Of a stretch of DNA of 64,000 bases, positions 18,204-25,942 are shown piece after piece. The notes beneath the pieces were generated by a model. That model searched no databases. It had not been told where the DNA came from and saw only the letters and a program-made list of their open reading frames with translations. The position numbers and the translations under genes are program-made. Origin of the DNA: Tenacibaculum jejuense (lineage in GTDB: Bacteria; Bacteroidota; Bacteroidia; Flavobacteriales; Flavobacteriaceae); NCBI RefSeq assembly GCF_900198195.1, contig NZ_LT899436.1, forward strand, positions 2,137,001 through 2,201,000, read 5' to 3'. Position 1 is the stretch's first letter. Each line of letters begins with the position of its first letter.

Positions 18204-18719
18204 ATGAAAAAAATAGTATTGATAATAATTATAGCATTTTCATTTAAGTCTTTTTCACAGAGTAATGAGTTAAATGTGGGAGTAAATGGAGGAATTACTG
18301 TAGGAAATTTAGAGTCTGTTTCTTCTGGAGCATTTGGAGTTGATGCTAACTATTTATTTGAACTTTTTAACGGATTCAGTGCTGGTCCATCATTAAATTT
18401 TGTCTATTTCTTGACAGATGAAGTAAATGGTTTTAAACCAGACGCTTTTATGTATTTACCAATTGGTGCTGCTGTTAGATTTCAATCTCTTACCGATAGA
18501 TTTTTTGTAGGAGCAGATTTTGGATTCGCCATCGGGATTTCTCCAGAAGGTGATAATGGAGGAATATTTTTTAAACCAATGGTTGGTTATGATATAACAG
18601 AAAGCATTAAAATAAATTTATTCTATTCTGGGATAAAGAAAAGACAACCTACTTATGGTTATGCTGGAATTGGGCTTATATTTGATGTCTTCGGAAGTTC
18701 TAATCAATATTCTTTTTAA
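18204..18719 (+). CDS. Outer-membrane beta-barrel protein, array copy 4
   Basis: Protein of 171 residues with a signal peptide ending FKSFSQ and strands matching copies 1 and 2 (NELNVGVNGG, DANYLFELF, FVGADFGFAIGISPEGDNGG). The C-terminus extends past the expected final strand (GYAGIGLIFDVFG) with a short tail, unlike copies 1-3, which end in F or L. It is nine bases upstream of aroQ and probably co-transcribed with it. No function is known. Confidence 0.77.
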   Translation: MKKIVLIIIIAFSFKSFSQSNELNVGVNGGITVGNLESVSSGAFGVDANYLFELFNGFSAGPSLNFVYFLTDEVNGFKPDAFMYLPIGAAVRFQSLTDRFFVGADFGFAIGISPEGDNGGIFFKPMVGYDITESIKINLFYSGIKKRQPTYGYAGIGLIFDVFGSSNQYSF

Positions 18720-18728
18720 TTTTAAGAA

Positions 18729-19142
18729 ATGAAATTAATTATTATAAATGGTCCTAATTTAAATCTTTTAGGAAAAAGAGAACCAACCATTTATGGAGAT
18801 AGTTCTTTTGAATCTTATTTCGAAAATTTGAAATCTAGTTTTTCTGAAGTTACTCTTTCTTATTTTCAATCTAATGTAGAAGGAGAAATCATAAATAAAC
18901 TTCATGAAGTAGGTTTTGAATATGATGGGATAATTTTAAATGCGGCAGCTTACACTCATACTTCTGTAGCTATAGGAGATGCAATCAAAGCAATAGAGAC
19001 TCCTGTAGTAGAAGTTCATATTTCTAATACACACGCTCGTGAAGAGTTTCGTCATAAGAGTTTTATAGCCAAAAATGCCAAAGGTGTAATTTTAGGTTTT
19101 GGATTAGATAGCTATAAGTTAGCCATACAAAGCTTCATATAA
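18729..19142 (+). CDS. aroQ: Type II 3-dehydroquinate dehydratase
   Basis: Third step of the shikimate pathway. The family landmarks are in order: IINGPNLNLLGKREPTIYG with the catalytic tyrosine, the QSNVEGEIINKLHE segment, ILNAAAYTHTSVAIGDA, and EVHISNTHAREEFRHKS with the catalytic histidine. At 137 residues it is slightly shorter than the usual 140-150. In most flavobacteria it is directly beside xerD. Confidence 0.95.
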   Translation: MKLIIINGPNLNLLGKREPTIYGDSSFESYFENLKSSFSEVTLSYFQSNVEGEIINKLHEVGFEYDGIILNAAAYTHTSVAIGDAIKAIETPVVEVHISNTHAREEFRHKSFIAKNAKGVILGFGLDSYKLAIQSFI

Positions 19143-19249
19143 TTTTACTTAAATTTAATATTTCTACATTAAGTTTAAAATAAATAAAAGATAAGTCTAA
19201 CAGTAACGTAAACTAGTTTTTTTCATTTAGTAAATCTAAATTTTAAAAA

Positions 19250-20401
19250 ATGAAAAAAACTTTTTTAGGCTTATTAATCATATTTTCATCCTTTTATAGC
19301 TGTAGTGATGATAATAATTCAGTAGTAGATACATCTACAACAATTAGTTCTATTCGATTTATTGGAGAACAAATAATCCCAGATAATTTCGAATTTAATG
19401 GAAATATAGTTGGTGGACTTTCAAGTATCGATTATGCTAACAACAAATTTTATCTAATAAGTGATGCTCCAAATGCGCCAATACGAGTATATTCAGCAGA
19501 TTTAAATTATACTGAAACTGAATTTACTTCAATAAATATTACTTCTGAAGTAGAATTATTAGACACTAATAATACATCTTTTATAAATCCAATAGATCCG
19601 GAAGCTTTGAGGATAGATACCGAATCTAGCAGTATGATCTGGTGTAGTGAAGGAAATATTAATAACGGTGAAAATCCTTTCATTAGAGAAGCTACTTTAA
19701 ATGGAGATTTTAAAAGAGACTTTACAATTCCTAGTATTTTTGAAGCGAAATCAACAGATACAGAAGGACCTAGGCATAACGGTGTTTTTGAAAGTATTTC
19801 TTTAAGTGTAGATAAAAAAGGGTATTGGGTTGGAATGGAGTTACCTTTAAAAGAAGATGGTGTTGAACCAATTTTTGCTATGGATACAGATTCTCCAGTT
19901 CGAATATCTTATATCAATAAAAGTACAGGGAAATTTGAAAAACAATTTGCTTATGAGCTTGATAAAGTTTCAAGAGAAATAATAGGTTCTGGTTTTAACT
20001 TTACCGTAAATGGATTAGTTGAACTTTTAGAATACGATACGAACAAGTTTTTAGCATTAGAAAGATCATTTACTACGGGAGCAGATGATGGAGGAAATAA
20101 TGTTAAAATTTATAAGGTAGATGCTTCTAATGCAACAGATGTTGCTAATTTTAAAGGCTTAAATGGAGCAAATTATGTAAAAGCTACAAAAACATTATTG
20201 TTTGATTTTGAGTCTATAAGAAATCAATTATCTAGTATTCCAGGAGGGAATAGTGCAAAAGTAGTTGATAATATTGAGGGAATTACTTTCGGACCACGTT
20301 TAGCTAACGGAAATTTATCTTTAGTACTTGTCGCAGATAACAACTTTAGTGCATTCGGAAAACAATTAAATCAGTTTGTTGTTTTTGAAGTTTTACCTTA
20401 A
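19250..20401 (+). CDS. Lipoprotein with esterase-like phytase-family beta-propeller
   Basis: The lipobox is FSSFYSCSDD (Cys about residue 18), so the protein is probably exported and lipidated. The remainder matches the 'esterase-like activity of phytase' (Phytase-like) fold: LSSIDYANNKFYLISDAPNAPIRVY, DPEALRIDTES, GPRHNGVFESISLSVD, VDNIEGITFGP and LVLVADNNF are the recurrent blade motifs. In other organisms such genes occur in phosphate scavenging, but no phosphate genes lie here. A phosphoester hydrolase role is a family-level inference; the activity is unproven. Confidence 0.8.
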   Translation: MKKTFLGLLIIFSSFYSCSDDNNSVVDTSTTISSIRFIGEQIIPDNFEFNGNIVGGLSSIDYANNKFYLISDAPNAPIRVYSADLNYTETEFTSINITSEVELLDTNNTSFINPIDPEALRIDTESSSMIWCSEGNINNGENPFIREATLNGDFKRDFTIPSIFEAKSTDTEGPRHNGVFESISLSVDKKGYWVGMELPLKEDGVEPIFAMDTDSPVRISYINKSTGKFEKQFAYELDKVSREIIGSGFNFTVNGLVELLEYDTNKFLALERSFTTGADDGGNNVKIYKVDASNATDVANFKGLNGANYVKATKTLLFDFESIRNQLSSIPGGNSAKVVDNIEGITFGPRLANGNLSLVLVADNNFSAFGKQLNQFVVFEVLP

Positions 20402-20422
20402 CATTAGATTAAAATAGAATTC

Positions 20423-20460
20423 AATAAGGCTTGCTATTATCAGTTAAGCCTTATTTTTTT
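20423..20460. terminator. Hairpin terminator between convergent phytase-like and lnb genes
   Basis: A 10-bp stem (20423-20432 with 20446-20455) with a 13-base loop is followed by a T run. It overlaps the last codons of the minus-strand gene, whose stop is at 20444. Confidence 0.7.
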
Positions 20461-21622
20461 GAAATTTTATTAAGAATATATAACGTGCGACTAATAATAA
20501 AATTAACGGATACAATGGATAAGTAAATTTTTGAACACCAAAAAGATGAGATAATGGAATTAAAGCTAAAAAAACTAATAAAATAGTCAAATACTTATTT
20601 ATCCATGGTTTAATTTCATCTTTAGTTATAAAAAAAGCTATGATTAAATTTGGAGCAAACGCCCAAAGAAAATTAAAATTATTTGGAGCTGTTGAATGAT
20701 TTGTAAAAAACCATAAAAACACAATTAAAACACCTACAAGTCCAGTAATGAATAAAACTAAAAAATCTAATATTTTGGATCTCTTTCCTCTTTTTATATC
20801 ATTATAACTGATGAAAAGAATGATAAAAAATAATACTGTAAAAACAAGGAAAGGACTTATACTATCAGCCTTTGATTTTTTTGTTTTAAAATCTAAAAGC
20901 GTTTTAGTATCTCTAATTAAAGTGGTGTTTTCGCCTTTTTTTACAATAGTTGATTTTTCAAAAATTGAAAATAGATATTCAGGAAGATACATATAACCTT
21001 CTACATCAGCAATTTTATCTAATTTACTTCCTAAAGCTATATTAATCCCAAAACTTCCCCAAGTATTTGGATTTATTTTTTCATTCATTAAATCTCTTAA
21101 AGATCTTTTTTGCTCTAAAATAGAGGTGTCAAAAGTAAGGTTATCTTTTAAAATGTCTTTCAGAATATCTTTTGGTCTTGTTGCACAGTTATCAAAAAAA
21201 GGATCATAAAAATAACTTGCATTTTCTGGTTTAGCGTTTGTTTCTAAAAATTTGAAGTATGCATTTTTCTGTTCTTGCGTTAAATTCAAAACCTGTTGTT
21301 TTACCCAACGTTTGTCTTTATTAGCAGATTTTAAAGAATAATGAAAAGGATATCTTTGTAATTTATACTTCATATACCCTCGAACAAAATTCACATAAAA
21401 ATCTGGTCCATTAAAATCAAAAATTCCGTAATTATACAAAAGATCTATATTTAACATAGGATCTTTAACTCTTACAGCCGTATGACCAAATTTCTCATAC
21501 AAATGATCACCTGGTCCAGAAGTAATAATACTAATTTCAGCATAAGCAGAAAGTTGTGCTATTTGAGAATAACTGAAAAAAATAGAAAATAAAAAACTTA
21601 AAGCAAGTAGTTTTTTCATCAT
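20444..21622 (-). CDS. lnb: Lnb-type lipoprotein N-acyltransferase (DUF4105)
   Basis: Bacteroidota enzyme of the DUF4105 (Lnb N-terminal) family; the Bacteroides member was recently shown to N-acylate lipoproteins, replacing Lnt. A signal peptide (1-20, ending YSQ) is followed by a periplasmic cysteine-peptidase-like domain with a His in GDHLYEKFGHTAVRV (H47) and a Cys in FFDNCATRP (C146), the likely catalytic pair. The C-terminal third has about five membrane helices (from residue 258), with the conserved WFFTNHSTAPNNFNFLW segment between helices. It is three bases downstream of the PorV-like gene. The function is transferred from the family and not visible directly. Confidence 0.77.
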   Translation of the reverse strand: MMKKLLALSFLFSIFFSYSQIAQLSAYAEISIITSGPGDHLYEKFGHTAVRVKDPMLNIDLLYNYGIFDFNGPDFYVNFVRGYMKYKLQRYPFHYSLKSANKDKRWVKQQVLNLTQEQKNAYFKFLETNAKPENASYFYDPFFDNCATRPKDILKDILKDNLTFDTSILEQKRSLRDLMNEKINPNTWGSFGINIALGSKLDKIADVEGYMYLPEYLFSIFEKSTIVKKGENTTLIRDTKTLLDFKTKKSKADSISPFLVFTVLFFIILFISYNDIKRGKRSKILDFLVLFITGLVGVLIVFLWFFTNHSTAPNNFNFLWAFAPNLIIAFFITKDEIKPWINKYLTILLVFLALIPLSHLFGVQKFTYPLYPLILLLVARYIFLIKFQKNKA

Positions 21623-21625
21623 GAT

Positions 21626-22690
21626 TTATCGGTAAAAACTGTAGTCGAATTTAATAGAAAAAATATTAGAAAACAATGCATTTCCAACACTTCCAATATT
21701 CGTTAGGGCATAATCTACTTGAATCCCTTTATATTTAAATCCTAAACCAAAATTTGGTTGTACTGCAAGTGATTTATCTCCATTAAATTCTGTGGTATTT
21801 TGAAAATTACCAGCACCTAAACGTAGATATACAAGTTGATCATAATCGAGCTGAAAACCAAAAGCAGGGTCGATACTTAAAAATGAAGTTGAAATAATAT
21901 CATTTGTTTCTGCAAACCTCATATTTAAATCTACTTCTGCCAGTAAATTAAAATAGCGACCAATTTTAAAATCTCTGGCTACACCAACTTGAAGTTTTGG
22001 CTTGGTAATTTCAGTAGATTCTGGTAATTCTTGATTTTGACCAGGTACTGCGTTTCTAATTTTTGCAAATTCATCTTCATCAATAGCCCAAGTATTAAAT
22101 GTAGTTGTAATATCGCGTGCCATAGCTCCAAATCTCCAACCATTTTTTTCAAATTGAATTCCTAAATCGAAACCAAATCCCCAAGAAGTAGCAAAATCAC
22201 CAATAATTCTTCTTACAATTTTTGCATTTCCTCCAATAGAAAAACCATCTAATAACATTTTTCTACCATAACTAATATTCAAAGCATAATCGGCAGCAGA
22301 GAAGAGGCTGACTCTATTAAAATCGATGTTACCATCGCTATCAATTAACTCTGTTGTGTTTAAAATATCATCAACTCCAAATCGAATTAAAGATAAACCA
22401 ACTGCACTTTGTTTGTCGATTGGCATAGCAAAACCAGCATAATTATATGTTGCAATTCCAGCAAAATATGAAGCATGCATTAAAGTTCCCTGATAATCTT
22501 CAACGTTAACTAAACCTGCAGGATTCCAATATGTAGCATTTACATCATTAGTAGTGGCAACAACAGCTTTACTCATTCCCAATGCAGCTGCATCTACACC
22601 AATATTTAAAAATTCATTAGAGAAATTTCTAAATTGAGCTTGTGCCAATGTAGAAATTAAAAGAAAAATGTAAACTAATTTTGTTTTCAA
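21626..22690 (-). CDS. PorV/PorQ family outer-membrane protein (FadL-type barrel)
   Basis: The signal peptide ends LAQAQF. The mature protein starts FLNIGVDAAALGMSKAVVAT and DVNATYWNPAGLVN, the hallmark of the PorV/PorQ family, and continues as a 14-strand barrel ending in KFDYSFYR. PorV itself shuttles type IX secretion cargo; this paralogue (called PorV2 in annotations) is of unproven role. It is co-transcribed with lnb, so the pair may serve outer-membrane lipoprotein or T9SS cargo handling; that link is inferred from position. Confidence 0.82.
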   Translation of the reverse strand: MKTKLVYIFLLISTLAQAQFRNFSNEFLNIGVDAAALGMSKAVVATTNDVNATYWNPAGLVNVEDYQGTLMHASYFAGIATYNYAGFAMPIDKQSAVGLSLIRFGVDDILNTTELIDSDGNIDFNRVSLFSAADYALNISYGRKMLLDGFSIGGNAKIVRRIIGDFATSWGFGFDLGIQFEKNGWRFGAMARDITTTFNTWAIDEDEFAKIRNAVPGQNQELPESTEITKPKLQVGVARDFKIGRYFNLLAEVDLNMRFAETNDIISTSFLSIDPAFGFQLDYDQLVYLRLGAGNFQNTTEFNGDKSLAVQPNFGLGFKYKGIQVDYALTNIGSVGNALFSNIFSIKFDYSFYR

Positions 22691-22762
22691 ATGATCAATT
22701 TAATAAGAACAAATATCCAAATTCCTTAGTAAATAACAGTAGTTTTTTAGAGTTATTGTTTG

Positions 22763-23740
22763 TTAAGCGTAGATATTTAGCTCATTTTGAATAAAATTAA
22801 CAAATTGTTTTTCTATCCAATACGATTGATCGTTAAAAGATGAAACAAAACCTACATGACCACCATATTTAGGAGTTAATAAGAAGAAGTTTGAAGAATT
22901 TTCTGCCAACTCATAAGGATAACACTCTATAGATAAAAAAGAATCGTCTTTAGCGTTAATTAATAAAGTTTTATGCTCAATGTTTTTCAAGTAAGGCTTG
23001 CTACTTGCTTTTTCCCAATAATCTTCAGGGCTATCAAAACCAAAAACCGGAGCTGTATAAATTTCTTCAAAATCTCTAAAAGAAGAAGCTCTAGCAATTA
23101 ATCTTTTATCAGGATTAAATTCATCAAACTTTTGAGCTTTTAAATTAACTTTTGCTTTTAAAGTTCTTAAAAACTCTTGCATGTATAATTTGTTTTTTAA
23201 CTTACTTAATTCAGCCTGAGAACTCGTTAAATCGATTGGGACAGAAACAGCAATACCTCCTTTTACAACAGAAGGGATTTGATTTTCATATTCACCTAAG
23301 TATTTTAAAGTTAAGTTTCCTCCAAGACTAAAACCACTTAAAATGATATTTTGATAATCATAATTTTCCTCTACATATTTTAAAATAAAATGTACATCAT
23401 CTGTTTTACCAGCATGATAAGTTTTTAAAATATTATTGTCTTCACCGCTGCAGCTTCTCAAATTTATACACATAACGTCGTAACCTAAATTATGCAGGTA
23501 ATTTGCTGTAGATATCATATAACTTGATTGAGAACTACCTTCTAATCCATGAATTAAAACAATTAAAGAAAAAGAATTATTTGGGAGAAAATCTAAATCT
23601 ATAAAATCATTATCCCAGGTATTTACTCTAACTCTTTTGTAATCAGGTTTATCTTTAGCAGTAAAAAATTTGTAAATGGTGTTTACATGAGGATTCTTAA
23701 AAGGAAAACTAGTAGTAAGCTGATTTTTAAGTAAAGGCAT
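22763..23740 (-). CDS. YheT-like alpha/beta hydrolase
   Basis: Protein of 325 residues in the YheT/ABHD family. The oxyanion-hole segment IVLIHGLEGSSQSSYM is followed by the nucleophile elbow GFSLGGN (serine near residue 142), an acid in LLINAKDDSFLS and the catalytic His in GGHVGF. The triad is complete. It is probably a cytoplasmic esterase or lipase; the natural substrate of this family is not settled. It is monocistronic, divergent from pssA. Confidence 0.87.
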   Translation of the reverse strand: MPLLKNQLTTSFPFKNPHVNTIYKFFTAKDKPDYKRVRVNTWDNDFIDLDFLPNNSFSLIVLIHGLEGSSQSSYMISTANYLHNLGYDVMCINLRSCSGEDNNILKTYHAGKTDDVHFILKYVEENYDYQNIILSGFSLGGNLTLKYLGEYENQIPSVVKGGIAVSVPIDLTSSQAELSKLKNKLYMQEFLRTLKAKVNLKAQKFDEFNPDKRLIARASSFRDFEEIYTAPVFGFDSPEDYWEKASSKPYLKNIEHKTLLINAKDDSFLSIECYPYELAENSSNFFLLTPKYGGHVGFVSSFNDQSYWIEKQFVNFIQNELNIYA

Positions 23741-23818
23741 CTTTAAAACAATTTATTTTTTTGATTAAACAGTAAAAAAACAATCAATTTCATATTTTCG
23801 TAAAAATCATGAAAAAAT

Positions 23819-24583
23819 ATGAATATTAAAAAACACATTCCAAATATTATCACACTCGGCAATTTATTTTGTGGTACGGTAGCCGCAATTTTAGCTGTCC
23901 GAGGTTTTTTTTATGAAACAGCAATTTTTGTTGGAATTGGAATTGTTCTCGATTTCTTAGACGGTTTTGCTGCTAGATTGTTACAGGTTCAGGGAGAATT
24001 AGGGAAACAATTAGATAGTTTGGCAGATATGGTAACAAGTGGAGTAGTACCAGGAATAGTGATGTTACAGTTTATGGTTCATAGTGCTTATTACAGAGAA
24101 TTTGGATTTTCTTCTTGGGACTCTGCTTTAGATATCGGACTAGGGTTAGATAATTTACTTTCTGTAGAATTATTAGGGTTATTACTAACACTTTTTGCGG
24201 GTTATCGATTAGCTAAATTTAATATTGATACAAGACAAACAGATAGTTTTATAGGTTTACCTACACCAGCAATGAATTTATTTGTGGTTTCTTTACCAAT
24301 GATAGCTGGTTATACAAAATCAGAGTTTGTATTGAATATTATCCATAATCAGTTCTTTTTAATCGCGGTAACTCTAATTTTAAGTTTTTTAATGATTTCT
24401 GAACTTCCGTTATTTTCATTAAAATTTAAATCGGCTAAACTTAAAGATAATCTTTTAAAATATAGCTTTATACTAACTTCTGTTGTTCTGTTAATTTTAT
24501 TGAAGTTTTTAGCTATTCCACTCATCATTATACTCTATATTTTATTATCTGTATTCAATACTGTAGTAATGAAACAAAAATAA
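23819..24583 (+). CDS. pssA: CDP-diacylglycerol--serine O-phosphatidyltransferase
   Basis: Makes phosphatidylserine, the precursor of phosphatidylethanolamine. The CDP-alcohol phosphatidyltransferase motif D-G-x2-A-R-x8-G-x3-D-x3-D is intact as LDGFAARLL...GKQLDSLADM. There are about six to eight membrane helices across 254 residues, and the opening KKHIPNIITLGNLFCGT is the usual PssA N-terminus. It is monocistronic here, with a 120-bp gap before the next gene. Confidence 0.94.
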   Translation: MNIKKHIPNIITLGNLFCGTVAAILAVRGFFYETAIFVGIGIVLDFLDGFAARLLQVQGELGKQLDSLADMVTSGVVPGIVMLQFMVHSAYYREFGFSSWDSALDIGLGLDNLLSVELLGLLLTLFAGYRLAKFNIDTRQTDSFIGLPTPAMNLFVVSLPMIAGYTKSEFVLNIIHNQFFLIAVTLILSFLMISELPLFSLKFKSAKLKDNLLKYSFILTSVVLLILLKFLAIPLIIILYILLSVFNTVVMKQK

Positions 24584-24703
24584 TTTGTAAGAGCTAACGA
24601 ATATAAACTCATTACTGACACAAATAAAATTGAGATAACTTCTTTTCCTCTTTTTAATTATTTTCACTTGGCATTTTATTAATGTTGAAAAGCTTAACGA
24701 TTA

Positions 24704-25234
24704 ATGAGAGTATTTGAAAGAGATATGTCTGATAGTGAAGTTGAAAAAGTTTCTAAGGCTTATAGTAAAGAGTTGAACAGTGCTGTGTTTTGGAGTATTG
24801 TTTTTATTGCAGCGTTACTATTTTTTAATGCTCAAAATCCAGGTAAATCATTATATAAGTTAATTTTTAATATACCTGTGTTTCTGATGTTTTTAATGCA
24901 GTTGCGTAAAATTACAAATCTCTTATTTTTTGACGGATTCTATAAAGACTTAGAGCAAAAGAAAAAGATAATAGTTGCACTTACTGTTTCAAACAAGCAA
25001 GATGGATATGATACTTTTGATGGACCAAGTAGTAATCCAAGCATAAAATTTCAAAAGAATCCATATTTCAGAAGTATTGAGGTTTCAAATACTTCATATC
25101 AAAATATATCTATCCGTAATAAAGTTTATTTTGAGTTAAGTAAGCATGGTAAATGGATTGTAAATGTAAGATTAGGTACTAAGCAAATTGACTACAGAAA
25201 TATCAGAAAAAGTAATTTTAAAAACAAAAATTAA
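24704..25234 (+). CDS. Unrecognised two-helix membrane protein
   Basis: Protein of 176 residues that I do not recognise. It has an acidic-basic N-terminal segment, two membrane helices (about 28-45 and 50-67), then a soluble basic domain of about 100 residues that begins with a charged FYKDLEQKKKIIV strand and includes KQDGYDTFDGP. The helical hairpin with a cytoplasmic C-terminal domain is the only clear architecture. It is five bases upstream of a secreted protein gene and probably shares a transcript with it and with the large gene after that. Confidence 0.6.
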   Translation: MRVFERDMSDSEVEKVSKAYSKELNSAVFWSIVFIAALLFFNAQNPGKSLYKLIFNIPVFLMFLMQLRKITNLLFFDGFYKDLEQKKKIIVALTVSNKQDGYDTFDGPSSNPSIKFQKNPYFRSIEVSNTSYQNISIRNKVYFELSKHGKWIVNVRLGTKQIDYRNIRKSNFKNKN

Positions 25235-25239
25235 TAGCC

Positions 25240-25914
25240 ATGAAAAGATCTCAAATCCTAATTTTATTTCTTTTCCCATTATTTGTTTTTACACAGCAAA
25301 ATACAGCTTTGTTCAAGCTTACAAAGAACTCTTTTGATATTGATACATTACTACAGAAGGAGTTTGGAAAAAACAAGATGGAACAACTTAAAAAAATGTC
25401 ATTAACAAGTCCAGCTATTTTAAGTATAAATAACGTATTGAGAAGTGATTACAAACAAAAAAGCGCAAAATTGCTAGGATTATGTGAATGTTACTTTATT
25501 GATGGAAAACTAGAGGTTATTAATGCTGTAGGTTTTAAAACAGCTATAGTGAGTTCTATCAAAGTAAACCTTTCTGAAAAAACTTTTGAATCGAATTTAA
25601 ATTATAGAACAGACGGAATCGAAATGCATAAATTTAATCCTAGTGATGAGTTTATTAAGAACATTACGGTACCATTACAAACTTCAGAATTAGAATTTAC
25701 AACAGATTCAAAATTTGAACATTTAGGTATCGTAAAAGGAAAATTGAAAGGGAAGACTGTTTTATTTTATGAGCAAGACAGCAGTCAAAAAGGCTATAGT
25801 GCTGTTCAGAATGAAATTATTTCAATTTTTGAATGCCAATTTAAAGATTACAATAAGTTAATCAAAGAAATGGAACAGAAACAAAAGTTGTTAGAAAAAC
25901 AACATAAGAATTAA
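25240..25914 (+). CDS. Unrecognised secreted protein
   Basis: Protein of 224 residues with a signal peptide (1-19, ending FVFTQQ) and no lipobox. The mature part is mixed alpha/beta, with a CECYFIDGKLEV segment and a C-terminal charged helix (KDYNKLIKEMEQKQK) likely to form a coiled coil. No family is recognised. It lies between a membrane protein (five-base gap) and a large secreted repeat protein (28-base gap), so all three may act together in the envelope. Confidence 0.6.
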   Translation: MKRSQILILFLFPLFVFTQQNTALFKLTKNSFDIDTLLQKEFGKNKMEQLKKMSLTSPAILSINNVLRSDYKQKSAKLLGLCECYFIDGKLEVINAVGFKTAIVSSIKVNLSEKTFESNLNYRTDGIEMHKFNPSDEFIKNITVPLQTSELEFTTDSKFEHLGIVKGKLKGKTVLFYEQDSSQKGYSAVQNEIISIFECQFKDYNKLIKEMEQKQKLLEKQHKN

Positions 25915-25942
25915 ATACATTTAAAGTATAAAATTGACGAAA

